A DNA stretch of 64,000 bases, taken from positions 23,679-87,678 of the forward strand of contig PBMY01000005.1 in assembly GCA_002722795.1 (NCBI GenBank). Reading direction: 5' to 3'. Of the stretch, positions 29,044-37,940 are shown one piece after another. The notes beneath the pieces were generated by a model that made no database searches, was not told the DNA's origin, and saw only the letters and a list, made by a program, of their open reading frames with translations. The position numbers were made by a program, and so were the translations under genes. This DNA comes from Crocinitomicaceae bacterium (GTDB taxonomy: Bacteria; Bacteroidota; Bacteroidia; Flavobacteriales_D; Sanyastnellaceae). Positions within the stretch are counted from its first letter, which is position 1. Every line of letters begins with the position of its first letter.

Positions 29044-29745
29044 ATGTCTATTGCGGCCAGAAACGTAACGAAGATTTTTTCAGGTCAGGCAGCTCTGAAT
29101 GATATAAGTCTGAACGTAAAGTCTGGTCAGGTTTTAGGTTTATTGGGCCCCAACGGCGCAGGGAAATCTACTTTGATGCGTCTTATTTGTGGTTACTTAC
29201 CCCCAAATTCCGGAAGTCTTGAAGTGTGCGGGTTCAACGTAGATGAAGAGCCTCTTGAAACTAAATCAAGGATAGGATACTTACCTGAGAGCAATCCTTT
29301 ACCGGAGGAAATGTATATCAGAGAATATCTGAAATTTGTGGCTGGAGTTTATAAACTAGAACAACTAGAGGATAGAGTCGAAGAAGTGATTAAAAAGGTG
29401 GGTTTGGGGCCTGAAGTTCATAAAAAGATTGGGCAACTTTCAAAAGGATTTAGGCAGAGAGTTGGTTTAGCAGCAGCGATAATACACGAACCTGATGTAT
29501 TGATTTTGGATGAGCCGACTTCTGGCTTGGACCCTAATCAACTTGTTGAAATTAGATCCCTAATAAGGTCAATTGGAAAACAGAGAACGGTTATGCTCAG
29601 TACGCATATTATGCAAGAAGTTAAAGCTATATGTGACAGAGTTGTTATTATTAAACTAGGAGAAATTGTTGCCGACGAGGATCTTGAAAAATTTGTAAAC
29701 GACAAGGGAGGTTTGGAAGAGGCGTTTAAACAGCTTACTTCTTGA
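29044..29745 (+). CDS. gldA: GldA-type ABC transporter ATP-binding protein, short form
   Basis: 233-residue ATPase closely resembling flavobacterial GldA, whose complex with GldF/GldG is tied to gliding. Walker A is GPNGAGKST near 34, the signature is LSKGFRQRVGLAAA, Walker B VLILDEPTSGLDPNQL and the H-loop STHIMQEVKAICDRVVII. Known GldA proteins are about 298 residues. Here the sequence stops following them after the H-loop region and jumps to the final LEEAFKQLTS, so roughly 65 residues of the C-terminal subdomain are missing. gldF and gldG are not in the window. The name is likely but a generic ABC-2 ATPase cannot be excluded. Confidence 0.75.
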   Translation: MSIAARNVTKIFSGQAALNDISLNVKSGQVLGLLGPNGAGKSTLMRLICGYLPPNSGSLEVCGFNVDEEPLETKSRIGYLPESNPLPEEMYIREYLKFVAGVYKLEQLEDRVEEVIKKVGLGPEVHKKIGQLSKGFRQRVGLAAAIIHEPDVLILDEPTSGLDPNQLVEIRSLIRSIGKQRTVMLSTHIMQEVKAICDRVVIIKLGEIVADEDLEKFVNDKGGLEEAFKQLTS

Positions 29746-30686
29746 TCGGTTCTAAAAAAACCGGTGTTGTTTTTCGATCTACTGGGTCGTGGTACGATGT
29801 ACAAGATGCATTAGGAGAAACAATAAGATGTAACCTCAAAGGGAAAATCAGACTAGATGGGATAAGGTCTACAAATCCTGTTGCTGTTGGTGATTCGGTG
29901 GTTTTTGAAAAGACTGAAGATGGGAAGGGGTCTATAGAAAAAATCGAAGACCGTAAAAACTTTATCGCGAGAAAGTCAGTTAACCTATCCAAGGAAAGTC
30001 ATATCGTTGCTTCTAATTTGGATAGAGCATTTTTGATCGTCACAATTTCTCAACCAAGAACTTCATCTGGTTTTATTGATAGGTTTTTAGTAACAGCTGA
30101 GGCCTATGGTATTCCAACAACCATAGTGTTCAATAAAGTGGACCTACTGACTGACGATAATGAGAGTAAAAACCGCCAAAAATCTTTAGAGGACATTTAT
30201 TCTGATGTTGGTTATGACATCATGAAAGTTAGTGCTGATACAGGTGAGGGGATAGAAGATTTAAAGCGGTCACTAAACAAGGGAATTAACCTTCTTTCTG
30301 GACATAGTGGAGTTGGTAAGAGTACTATAATTAATCAGATTATTCCTAGTCTTGAATTGAAAACAGGGCCAGTCAGTGATTCTCATTCTAAAGGAAAGCA
30401 TACGACAACTTTTGCAGAAATGTTTGAGGTGCCTGGAGGTGGATTTATAATTGATACGCCTGGTATAAAGGGGTTTGGTTTAATCACTTTAGAGAAGGAA
30501 ACTTTGAATCATCATTTTCCTGAAATGTTTAAAAAATTGGGTGGATGTAAATTTAACAACTGTGTACATATTGATGAGCCAGGCTGCGCTGTGAAGGATG
30601 CTGTTAAAGTAGGCCAAATCGCAGAAGAAAGATATAGCAATTACCTAGAAATGTACGCAACTTTCGATGACGGTCCCTATAGGTAA
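29742..30686 (+). CDS. rsgA: ribosome small-subunit GTPase RsgA (YjeQ)
   Basis: 314-residue circularly permuted GTPase that checks 30S subunit maturation. An N-terminal OB domain (about 1-75) is followed by G4 NKVDLL, then G1 GHSGVGKST, the switch KHTTTFAEM, G3 DTPGIKGF and a C-terminal zinc site with Cys-Cys-His-Cys spacing (GGCKFNNCVHIDEPGC). The start appears to be TTG at 29742, overlapping the gldA stop as TTGA; no ATG occurs before the OB domain. Its TAA abuts the convergent cysQ stop with no spacer (TAATTA). Confidence 0.94.
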   Translation: MIGSKKTGVVFRSTGSWYDVQDALGETIRCNLKGKIRLDGIRSTNPVAVGDSVVFEKTEDGKGSIEKIEDRKNFIARKSVNLSKESHIVASNLDRAFLIVTISQPRTSSGFIDRFLVTAEAYGIPTTIVFNKVDLLTDDNESKNRQKSLEDIYSDVGYDIMKVSADTGEGIEDLKRSLNKGINLLSGHSGVGKSTIINQIIPSLELKTGPVSDSHSKGKHTTTFAEMFEVPGGGFIIDTPGIKGFGLITLEKETLNHHFPEMFKKLGGCKFNNCVHIDEPGCAVKDAVKVGQIAEERYSNYLEMYATFDDGPYR

Positions 30687-31481
30687 TTACACTCTAGAAG
30701 TGTAAAGTCCATTTACCCTGAGGTCTTCTGAATTGTATTCAATTCTCCGGTGTGTGTTGATGTCAAAAACATCAATTCCTACTGACCTTAAAATTGCATC
30801 ACCTGCTGCACAATCCCACTCCATATATGGACCAGTTCGAGAGTGAATTTCAGCCTTTCCCATAGCAATTTCGCAAAATTTCAGAGAGCCGCTTACAGGT
30901 CTGACAATTACGTCAGTTGATTTAATCCAAGGTGGACAAAGTTTGGATATGGGAGCATTTTCCATCCACGATGTTACAAGTGTATATGGCTTAGATGCGC
31001 TTGTACTTGAACTGAGATTTATGGTTCGGGCATTTGCTCCATTCAATTGACTAATTGAAAACCCAATACTTGTAACCCCCTTGTAAATTGTGTTGGTCAA
31101 TGGGTCTGCAACAACACCTAAAATAGGCCCTGTTTTGTCGCAAAGAGCAATATTGACAGCAAAACCACTTCTGTTGTCTAAAAAGCTCTCCGTGCCATCT
31201 AGTGGATCTACGAGCCAATAGTACTCCCACCCCTTTCTTTCATCGTAATTGGGAATAGATGCTTCTTCACTTAAAATAGGAATTGAAAGAGGGGCAAGAG
31301 CGGATGCAATTACTTTTTGAGATGCATAATCTGCGTCAGAAACAAGTGAGCCATCTTTCTTGGATTCAATATTTAAATCTTCATCAGACGCTGCAATAAC
31401 ACTTAGAAGCTCTCTAGAAGCAGCGCCTGCAGCGGTCTCAGCAAATCGTGCACACTCTTCTAAAAATTTCTTACTCATCAT
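30687..31481 (-). CDS. cysQ: 3'(2'),5'-bisphosphate nucleotidase CysQ
   Basis: 264-residue member of the inositol-monophosphatase/FBPase superfamily; CysQ removes the 3'-phosphate from PAP, a by-product of sulfate assimilation. The metal/substrate motifs are EEA near 71, DPLDGTESF near 93 and MEWDCAAGDAILR near 216. In-frame ATGs at 31481 and 31478 are equivalent starts. It is divergent from the riboswitch-controlled TonB receptor and convergent with rsgA, stop to stop. No other sulfate-assimilation genes are in the window. Confidence 0.9.
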   Translation of the reverse strand: MMSKKFLEECARFAETAAGAASRELLSVIAASDEDLNIESKKDGSLVSDADYASQKVIASALAPLSIPILSEEASIPNYDERKGWEYYWLVDPLDGTESFLDNRSGFAVNIALCDKTGPILGVVADPLTNTIYKGVTSIGFSISQLNGANARTINLSSSTSASKPYTLVTSWMENAPISKLCPPWIKSTDVIVRPVSGSLKFCEIAMGKAEIHSRTGPYMEWDCAAGDAILRSVGIDVFDINTHRRIEYNSEDLRVNGLYTSRV

Positions 31482-31495
31482 TTCACTAATATAAC

Positions 31496-31503
31496 TACCT
31501 TTG
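31496..31503 (+). promoter_or_regulatory. -7 promoter element ahead of the TPP riboswitch
   Basis: TACCTTTG fits TAnnTTTG exactly. No good TTTG is found 19 nt upstream. The expected start (about 31506) falls right at the 5' edge of the riboswitch aptamer, which supports its use. Confidence 0.6.
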
Positions 31504-31505
31504 CT

Positions 31506-31582
31506 CTGACGCAGGGGTGTCGCAAGACTGAGATCATACCCTTCGAACCTGCCTTTTTCGGGAAGGAAGTTGTCTAAGGAAT
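31506..31582 (+). promoter_or_regulatory. TPP (thiamine pyrophosphate) riboswitch
   Basis: The 5' half carries the conserved THI-box elements in order: GGGGTG (31514-31519); a short P3 stem GTC/GAC with a GCAA loop (31519-31528); CTGAGA (31528-31533); ATACCC (31536-31541), pairing with GGGT as P2; and GAACCTG (31545-31551). The 3' half is less typical: a hairpin CCTT...AAGG at 31552-31566 and AAGGA at 31576-31580 in place of the usual TAATGCC...GTAGGGA. It precedes a TonB-dependent receptor, a known target of TPP control in Bacteroidetes. The expression platform is not clear. Confidence 0.8.
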
Positions 31583-31633
31583 AATGTGCCTCTTAAGGCT
31601 GCGCTCAGCGTCAAAAAATATAATTTATTTCAA

Positions 31634-33892
31634 ATGCGACGTATTATACTATTCTCGCTTGTTTTAGCACCGTCTTTTATTCAAGCTCAAATCGATTCGA
31701 TCAACCTCATTAAGCCTGCTGCAGTTCAAGCAGTTTCTTCTGAGGAGAGATCTCCTTTCGCACATACTAATATTTCAGAAGAAGATATTAGTAATAGGGA
31801 CGCAGCTCAAGACCTACCATTCTTGATTCGTTTTGCTCCTTCTGTTATTGTTACATCTGACGCAGGTAACGGAATTGGATACACTAGTATGCGTCTAAGA
31901 GGTACTGATGCAACACGTATTAACGTAACCATCAACGGAGTGCCATTAAATGACGCTGAGTCTATGGGAGTTTGGTGGGTTGACCTTCCAGATCTTGGAA
32001 GCAGTATTAGTGACCTTCAAATTAACAGAGGTGTTGGAACAAGCACGAACGGCCCAAGTGCTTTTGGTGGATCTATTGCCATCAACACTCTAGGTAAAGT
32101 TGCTAAGCCATTAATCCAAGCAAAAGTTGGATACGGCTCTTTCAATTCAAGAAGAATGAATGGTTCTTGGAATACAGGAATCCTAGACAACGGGCTTTCA
32201 TTTGACGGAAGAGTTTCTCAAATCACCTCTGACGGATACATGAACAGAGCGACTTCTGATTTATTCTCGCTTTACGGTTCACTTGTGAAGAGATGGGAAA
32301 CGGGTAAGATTAGCATTACAGCTACAAAAGGTGAGGAACGTACGTACCAATCATGGTATGGAGTCCCTGAAATTGCAACAGACCCAAATGCTGATTCAAC
32401 AGCAATTGCTGATTGGGCAGCATGGAGCTGGGAGTATAGTTATGGTGCTGACACAGCAAGGGTAAATGACCTTCAAGCTAATGGACGACAACATAATTAC
32501 TACAGCTACGAGAACGAAGTTGATGATTACACTCAGGACCATCAACAAATCCACCTCGAACAGAAAGTTGGAAACATTGACTTAGGTGTTTCATTATTCC
32601 AAACCCTAGGATCAGGTTACTACGAGCAGCAAAGAATTGGAGATTCGTTTTCAGATTATGGCTTTGCAACAGATACGATTTTTGATGGCGGCGATACAAT
32701 TGTGTCTTCTGATTTAATTCGTCGTAGATGGTTGGATAACACTTTAAAAGGCGGTTTAATTAATGCAAGCACAACTCTTGGAAACTTTGATTTAGACTTT
32801 GGTGGAATGTATTCTACATACGAAGGCGATCACTTTGGAAAAGTGATTTCTATGGATGTTGCTCATCCTGAATTCAATGAAGATTCGACTTACTACTTCT
32901 CTGTTGGTAACAAAACAGATCTAAGTGGTTACGCTAGACTTACTTGGATGGGTATGAAAGATAAGCTGAGAATTCAAGCTGAAGGCCAAATAAGAAATGT
33001 TAGCTATTCAACTATTGGTTTGGATTCAGACAGAAGAGAAATCAACATAAGTGAAGATTTTTCATTCTTTAATCCAAAGTTTGGTTTTGATTATAAGCCA
33101 CACAACAACAGCAGATTCTACTCTTCTATAGCAATAGCAAATAGAGAGCCGTCTAGGAGCAACTATTTAGATTCTGATTACTTGATCTCAGATTCAGATT
33201 CATCGTCACACATTATCCCTGAAAAACTAACTGACATTGAGATTGGCTTTAGCTACACAAAAACAAATTTCGCTTTTGAAATTGGAGCATATCACATGGC
33301 ATACGACAATCAGCTAGTGAACACTGGAACACTAAATGATGTAGGAGGGATAATACATAGAAACGTTGAGGAATCATACCGTCAAGGAATTGAAATACAG
33401 GTTGGGTTTAACCTTGGCGAGTCAATTACATGGCAGGGTAATACAACTCTATCTAAAAATAAAATTATTGACTTTGCTCAAGAAGGCACAAGTGTAGAGA
33501 CTGACATTGCACTATCTCCATCTTTAATTGGTGCGAGCCTACTTACTCTTGATGTTTGGGATGGAGGTCAAGTGTTCTCAGATGATAATCTTGATTTAGA
33601 TCTTGAATTCGCAACAAAATATGTTGGAACGCAGTACCTAGATAATACTTCAAGTGATGATCGGACACTGCCGTCTTATATAGTTCACGACATTGTTTTA
33701 AGATGTGACTTTGAAGTAAACGAAAAGCAGTTTAATGTAAGTTTATTCGCAAACAACATTCTTAATCACATGTACAGCGCAAGTGGTTGGACTTACTACT
33801 ACTCCCTTGATGATGGAAGCGAGGTTTCAGAAAACTACGTTTACCCTCAAGCGGGAAGAAACGGTTTTGCAAGCATGAGCGTTAAGTTCTAA
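31634..33892 (+). CDS. TonB-dependent outer-membrane receptor, probable thiamine uptake
   Basis: 752 residues from ATG 31634 (the frame is open to a GTG at 31586, inside the leader). The signal peptide is MRRIILFSLVLAPSFIQAQ. A plug domain follows (about 45-170) with RLRGTDATRINVTINGVPLNDAES and FGGSIAINT. A 22-strand-type barrel ends in the C-terminal aromatic motif SMSVKF. There is no N-terminal carboxypeptidase-like or SusC-type domain, so it is a plain nutrient receptor. The TPP riboswitch directly upstream indicates thiamine or a precursor as ligand, by inference. No pnuT or kinase gene follows; the next gene is convergent and overlaps by 4 bp (CTAA). Confidence 0.88.
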   Translation: MRRIILFSLVLAPSFIQAQIDSINLIKPAAVQAVSSEERSPFAHTNISEEDISNRDAAQDLPFLIRFAPSVIVTSDAGNGIGYTSMRLRGTDATRINVTINGVPLNDAESMGVWWVDLPDLGSSISDLQINRGVGTSTNGPSAFGGSIAINTLGKVAKPLIQAKVGYGSFNSRRMNGSWNTGILDNGLSFDGRVSQITSDGYMNRATSDLFSLYGSLVKRWETGKISITATKGEERTYQSWYGVPEIATDPNADSTAIADWAAWSWEYSYGADTARVNDLQANGRQHNYYSYENEVDDYTQDHQQIHLEQKVGNIDLGVSLFQTLGSGYYEQQRIGDSFSDYGFATDTIFDGGDTIVSSDLIRRRWLDNTLKGGLINASTTLGNFDLDFGGMYSTYEGDHFGKVISMDVAHPEFNEDSTYYFSVGNKTDLSGYARLTWMGMKDKLRIQAEGQIRNVSYSTIGLDSDRREINISEDFSFFNPKFGFDYKPHNNSRFYSSIAIANREPSRSNYLDSDYLISDSDSSSHIIPEKLTDIEIGFSYTKTNFAFEIGAYHMAYDNQLVNTGTLNDVGGIIHRNVEESYRQGIEIQVGFNLGESITWQGNTTLSKNKIIDFAQEGTSVETDIALSPSLIGASLLTLDVWDGGQVFSDDNLDLDLEFATKYVGTQYLDNTSSDDRTLPSYIVHDIVLRCDFEVNEKQFNVSLFANNILNHMYSASGWTYYYSLDDGSEVSENYVYPQAGRNGFASMSVKF

Positions 33893-34746
33893 GACTTAAT
33901 AGCAGATACTATTTGCTCGACAGTGGACGCGTGACGCATCACGTGGCCACTTTCTATTTTATGAAATTTTACAGAATCGCAGCCCATTTTTGAAAGCTCA
34001 TCTTTCAATCCTCGCGACCATTTCTCAGGAATAATTTTGTCTCTATTTCCAAACACTAAGTGAGCTTCAACCTTTGACATAGCGGAAGCCAAATCTCCCA
34101 ATTCAGGCCAAAACTTTTTGTGAGCTGCCCATCCATAGGCCACCCTCCTTCTGATTTCAGAATTGTCTGTGTGATATCGCCCAAAATGGTGCTTGTGTTC
34201 TGAAATTAACCCTACTTTATATAGAGAATCAATGATGCGTTTGTTTGTTTTGGGATACCTATCTACAAGACTCCAGCAAAACCTTCCAATCCATGTATTT
34301 ACAACAAATTTGTAAATAATGCTTTTGCACAAACCGTCTGGCGCTAAAACTATTATTCTACTAAAATCTGTAGGTCGTTCGGTAAGTAATCTGAAGCAAA
34401 CTCTCGACCCCATTGAATAGCCAAGAAGCTCTAGTTTTTCAACACCGTCACCAAACTCCTCATGAATTTTACGCTTCAAAACTTCAAGGAGAATACTTGG
34501 TTCCAACATTGAGTAAATATTAAGATCATCAAGGGGCTTGCTTTCACCATGATGTAAAAGGTTTACTGAAAGTAATGCTGTGTCATCGCAGTAAAAAGGC
34601 ATAAAATTTTCCATCTCACTAGCGCTTCTGTCGAAACCATGAAAAGAAATAGCTACTTTAGAGTTTTTGCCACTTTTTGCAGACACCACCCAACCTTCAA
34701 ACCTCCAGCCTGAATCATCCCAAACCACTTTTGTGCCTCTGCTCAT
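33889..34746 (-). CDS. alpha/beta hydrolase
   Basis: 285-residue alpha/beta hydrolase. The oxyanion region is ISFHGFDRS near 33, the nucleophile elbow GYSMGS has Ser111, a late acid lies in VFGNRDKIIP, and the catalytic His is in ESGHVMRH. No signal peptide, so cytoplasmic. The frame stays open to 34959, but the extra 71 codons cross the carB start and look non-coding; the ATG at 34746 (MSRGTKVVWDD) begins the family-like sequence. Substrate unknown. Its stop overlaps the receptor stop by 4 bp. Confidence 0.8.
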   Translation of the reverse strand: MSRGTKVVWDDSGWRFEGWVVSAKSGKNSKVAISFHGFDRSASEMENFMPFYCDDTALLSVNLLHHGESKPLDDLNIYSMLEPSILLEVLKRKIHEEFGDGVEKLELLGYSMGSRVCFRLLTERPTDFSRIIVLAPDGLCKSIIYKFVVNTWIGRFCWSLVDRYPKTNKRIIDSLYKVGLISEHKHHFGRYHTDNSEIRRRVAYGWAAHKKFWPELGDLASAMSKVEAHLVFGNRDKIIPEKWSRGLKDELSKMGCDSVKFHKIESGHVMRHASTVEQIVSAIKS

Positions 34747-34823
34747 ATTGCTAAGGTCGTTAATTGTGAAGAAGTGTGGAAAAAGAGAATAACTAAGTTG
34801 CGTTAAAAGCCTAAATGATGTGC

Positions 34824-34831
34824 TAACTTTG
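34824..34831 (+). promoter_or_regulatory. candidate -7 element for carB
   Basis: TAACTTTG matches TAnnTTTG exactly, 75 bp before the carB ATG; no TTTG is found at the right distance upstream. A second, one-off box (GACATTTG, 34858-34865) lies closer. Either could serve. Confidence 0.35.
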
Positions 34832-34906
34832 AGCAGGTTAATTGCATTCGTAGCTGGCGACATTTGAGCGAAATTTTTCGCAATAAAGTGGCTGGATAAA
34901 AAAAAA

Positions 34907-37729
34907 ATGCCCAAAGATTCGAGCATTAAGTCGGTTCTAATAATCGGCAGCGGCCCCATCGTTATCGGCCAAGCATGTGAATTTGATTACAGTGGTTCTC
35001 AAGCATCGAAATCGTTAAGAGAAGAAGGTATCGAGGTAACTCTAATTAATTCTAATCCTGCAACTATCATGACTGACCCAGTTATGGCGGATAACGTATA
35101 CCTAGAGCCATTAGAACCAGAGTCTATTGAGAAGATTCTTGAAAAGCATCCTAACATTGATTCGGTTCTTCCAACTATGGGTGGACAAACCGGTTTGAAC
35201 CTCTGTATCAAGTGTGATGACCTTGGGATTTGGGAAAGACACAATGTCAATATGATTGGTGTTGACATCGATGCAATTGAGATAACTGAGAATAGAGAGG
35301 AGTTTAGGCTTCTAATGGAGAAAATCAATGTTCCAATGGCTCCTCAATCTGCAGCTAAGAGCTTTTTAGAAGGTAAAGAGGTAGCCCAAAAGTTTGGCTT
35401 CCCACTTTGCGTTAGAGCTAGTTACACCTTAGGTGGAACAGGCGCAGCTATCGTATACGACCAAGAGGAATTTGAGAAGAAATTAACTGACGGTCTTCAT
35501 ATATCTCCAATACACGAGGTGATGATTGATAAGGCTCTCCTTGGATGGAAGGAGTACGAGTTAGAGCTACTAAGAGATTCAAATGACAACGTAACTATCG
35601 TTTGTTCTATCGAAAATGTGGATCCAATGGGAATCCACACAGGAGATTCAATTACAATTGCACCTGCGCTAACTCTTTCAGACACAACATTCCAGAAGAT
35701 GCGTGATATGGCGATTCACATGATGCGTAGCATTGGTGATTTTGCAGGAGGATGTAACGTTCAGTTTGCAGTTTCGCCAGACGAGAAAGAAGACATTATT
35801 GCTATCGAGATTAATCCTCGAGTAAGCCGTTCATCTGCACTTGCTTCGAAAGCTACAGGTTATCCAATTGCTAAAATTGCTTCAAAGCTTGCAATTGGTT
35901 ACCACTTAGATGAATTGAAGAATACAATCACTGGAACAACTTCAGCTATGTTTGAGCCAACACTCGACTATGTAGTTGTAAAGATCCCTCGTTGGAATTT
36001 TGATAAATTCAAGGGTGCTGATAGAAGTCTTGGACTTCAAATGAAGTCAGTGGGAGAGGTAATGGCAATTGGAAGGTCATTCCAAGAAGCATTACAGAAG
36101 GCTTGTCAATCATTAGAAATTGGAAGAAACGGTTTAGGTGCAGACGGACGTGAGTTAAAGGATAAAGATGCTATTATGGATTCGCTTAGTAATCCATCTT
36201 GGAATAGGCTATTCCACATTTATGACGCATTTAAACTTGGTCTTCCATTTCATAAGATTCATGATGCAACTCAAATGGATCCATGGTTCCTTCGTCAAAT
36301 CGAGGAGTTGGTATTATTAGAAAAGGACATTGAGAAAGAGTCTATCGATAGTATTTCTAGAGAGCTTCTAACAGAGGCAAAAAGAAAAGGATACGCCGAT
36401 AGACAAATAGCTCACCTATTAAGTTGCCTTGAAAGTAAGGTGCACGAAAAACGACATAGTCTAGGAATTACTCGTGTATACAAATTAGTAGATACATGTG
36501 CAGCAGAATTCCCTGCTGTAACTCCTTATTACTACTCTACTTTCGAAAACGAAGAAAACGAGAGTGATGTGAGTGATAGAAAAAAGGTAATTGTTCTTGG
36601 CTCAGGGCCAAACCGTATTGGACAGGGTATCGAGTTTGATTATTGTTGTGTTCACGGAGTTCTCGCTGCTAAAGAGTGCGACTACGAAACAATCATGATT
36701 AACTGTAATCCTGAGACTGTTTCAACTGACTCTGCAACATCTGATAAACTGTATTTCGAGCCTGTATTCTGGGAACATATCTACGACATTATATTACACG
36801 AGAAGCCAGCTGGAGTAATTGTTCAACTTGGTGGACAAACAGCCTTAAAACTTGCTGAAAAATTAGATCGTTATGGTATTCCAGTAATGGGTACATCATA
36901 CAACGCACTTGACCTAGCAGAGGACAGAGGACGTTTTTCGTCACTACTTCGAGACGAAGGAATTCCATACCCCAAGTTTGGTGTAGTTGAAAATGCTGAT
37001 CAAGCAGTTGACTTGTGTCGTGAACTAGGTTTCCCTCTTCTTGTTAGACCATCTTACGTACTTGGTGGACAAAAGATGAAAATTGTAATCAACGAGGACG
37101 AATTAGAAAATCATGTATTAAGCATCCTCAAGCATATGCCTGAGAATCAAATTCTACTTGATCACTTCTTAGAAGGAGCCTTGGAGTGTGAAGCTGATGC
37201 AATTTGCGATGGAGACGATGTAAGAATTATTGGAATTATGCAGCATATTGAGCCTGCAGGAATTCATTCTGGAGACAGCTACGCTTTACTCCCTCCATTT
37301 AACCTAGGCGACCTAGTTATGCAACAGGTTAAGGATTATACAAAGAGAATTGCTCTAGCTTTAGAAACTAAAGGATTAATTAATATTCAATTCGCTGTAA
37401 AGGACGATACTGTTTATATCATTGAAGCTAACCCAAGAGCATCACGTACAGTTCCATTCATTTCAAAGGCATATGGTGTGCCATATGTAAATCATGCAAC
37501 TAAAGTGATGCTAGGAGAGAAGAAGCTAATTGAAATGCCTCACTCGCCACACCTAGATGGTTACGCTGTGAAGATACCAGTATTCAGCTACTCAAAGTTT
37601 CCGAATGTAAATAAGGAGCTTGGGCCGGAGATGAAATCAACTGGAGAGGGAATTAGATTTATTCCAGATTTGAAGGATCCTTTCTTCCTTAAAATCTATA
37701 GCGAAAGGAACCTCTATTTGAGTAAGTAA
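34907..37729 (+). CDS. carB: carbamoyl-phosphate synthase large subunit, lacking the allosteric domain
   Basis: Makes carbamoyl phosphate from bicarbonate, ammonia (via CarA) and two ATP for pyrimidines and arginine. 940 residues with two ATP-grasp halves: IGSGPIVIGQACEFDYSG near 14 and LGSGPNRIGQGIEFDY near 565. ATP/Mg segments include MGIHTGDSITIAPALTL, EINPRVSRSSALASKATGYP, AGIHSGDS and EANPRASRTVPFISKA. The protein ends soon after GEGIRFIPDLKDPFFLKIYS, where the Escherichia coli enzyme (1073 aa) continues into a methylglyoxal-synthase-like regulatory domain; that domain is absent. Length agrees with the shorter Bacteroidetes enzymes I recall. carA is not in the window. Confidence 0.95.
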   Translation: MPKDSSIKSVLIIGSGPIVIGQACEFDYSGSQASKSLREEGIEVTLINSNPATIMTDPVMADNVYLEPLEPESIEKILEKHPNIDSVLPTMGGQTGLNLCIKCDDLGIWERHNVNMIGVDIDAIEITENREEFRLLMEKINVPMAPQSAAKSFLEGKEVAQKFGFPLCVRASYTLGGTGAAIVYDQEEFEKKLTDGLHISPIHEVMIDKALLGWKEYELELLRDSNDNVTIVCSIENVDPMGIHTGDSITIAPALTLSDTTFQKMRDMAIHMMRSIGDFAGGCNVQFAVSPDEKEDIIAIEINPRVSRSSALASKATGYPIAKIASKLAIGYHLDELKNTITGTTSAMFEPTLDYVVVKIPRWNFDKFKGADRSLGLQMKSVGEVMAIGRSFQEALQKACQSLEIGRNGLGADGRELKDKDAIMDSLSNPSWNRLFHIYDAFKLGLPFHKIHDATQMDPWFLRQIEELVLLEKDIEKESIDSISRELLTEAKRKGYADRQIAHLLSCLESKVHEKRHSLGITRVYKLVDTCAAEFPAVTPYYYSTFENEENESDVSDRKKVIVLGSGPNRIGQGIEFDYCCVHGVLAAKECDYETIMINCNPETVSTDSATSDKLYFEPVFWEHIYDIILHEKPAGVIVQLGGQTALKLAEKLDRYGIPVMGTSYNALDLAEDRGRFSSLLRDEGIPYPKFGVVENADQAVDLCRELGFPLLVRPSYVLGGQKMKIVINEDELENHVLSILKHMPENQILLDHFLEGALECEADAICDGDDVRIIGIMQHIEPAGIHSGDSYALLPPFNLGDLVMQQVKDYTKRIALALETKGLINIQFAVKDDTVYIIEANPRASRTVPFISKAYGVPYVNHATKVMLGEKKLIEMPHSPHLDGYAVKIPVFSYSKFPNVNKELGPEMKSTGEGIRFIPDLKDPFFLKIYSERNLYLSK

Positions 37730-37732
37730 GAC

Positions 37733-37918
37733 ATGGCTAGGTTTATTTTCTATGCTGTAGTTGCCTGGTTAATTTTCAGGTGGATGGATATGATTTTTGG
37801 CCGGAGGTCAAGAACTAACACTACTCCAAGTAATGAACCACCGAGACCAAAACAAAAGAAAAAGCCAAATTCCGATAAAGTCGGAGATTATGTAGACTTC
37901 GAAGAAGTGGATGACTAA
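37733..37918 (+). CDS. small membrane protein, DUF4834-like
   Basis: 61 residues: one transmembrane helix at about 3-22 (RFIFYAVVAWLIFRWMDMIF), then a basic, Pro/Lys-rich stretch and an acidic tail ending GDYVDFEEVDD. Helix, basic linker and acidic C-terminus match the small Bacteroidetes family DUF4834. It starts 3 bp after carB and precedes the YfhO-like gene. No function is known. Confidence 0.72.
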   Translation: MARFIFYAVVAWLIFRWMDMIFGRRSRTNTTPSNEPPRPKQKKKPNSDKVGDYVDFEEVDD

Positions 37919-37940
37919 TCTGCAAGTGTTAACTTGCTGC

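Noticed and set aside
33889..34959. Full 356-codon frame as the hydrolase gene
   Set aside because: The first 71 codons cross the carB start region and do not resemble a hydrolase N-terminus; the gene is shortened to 34746.
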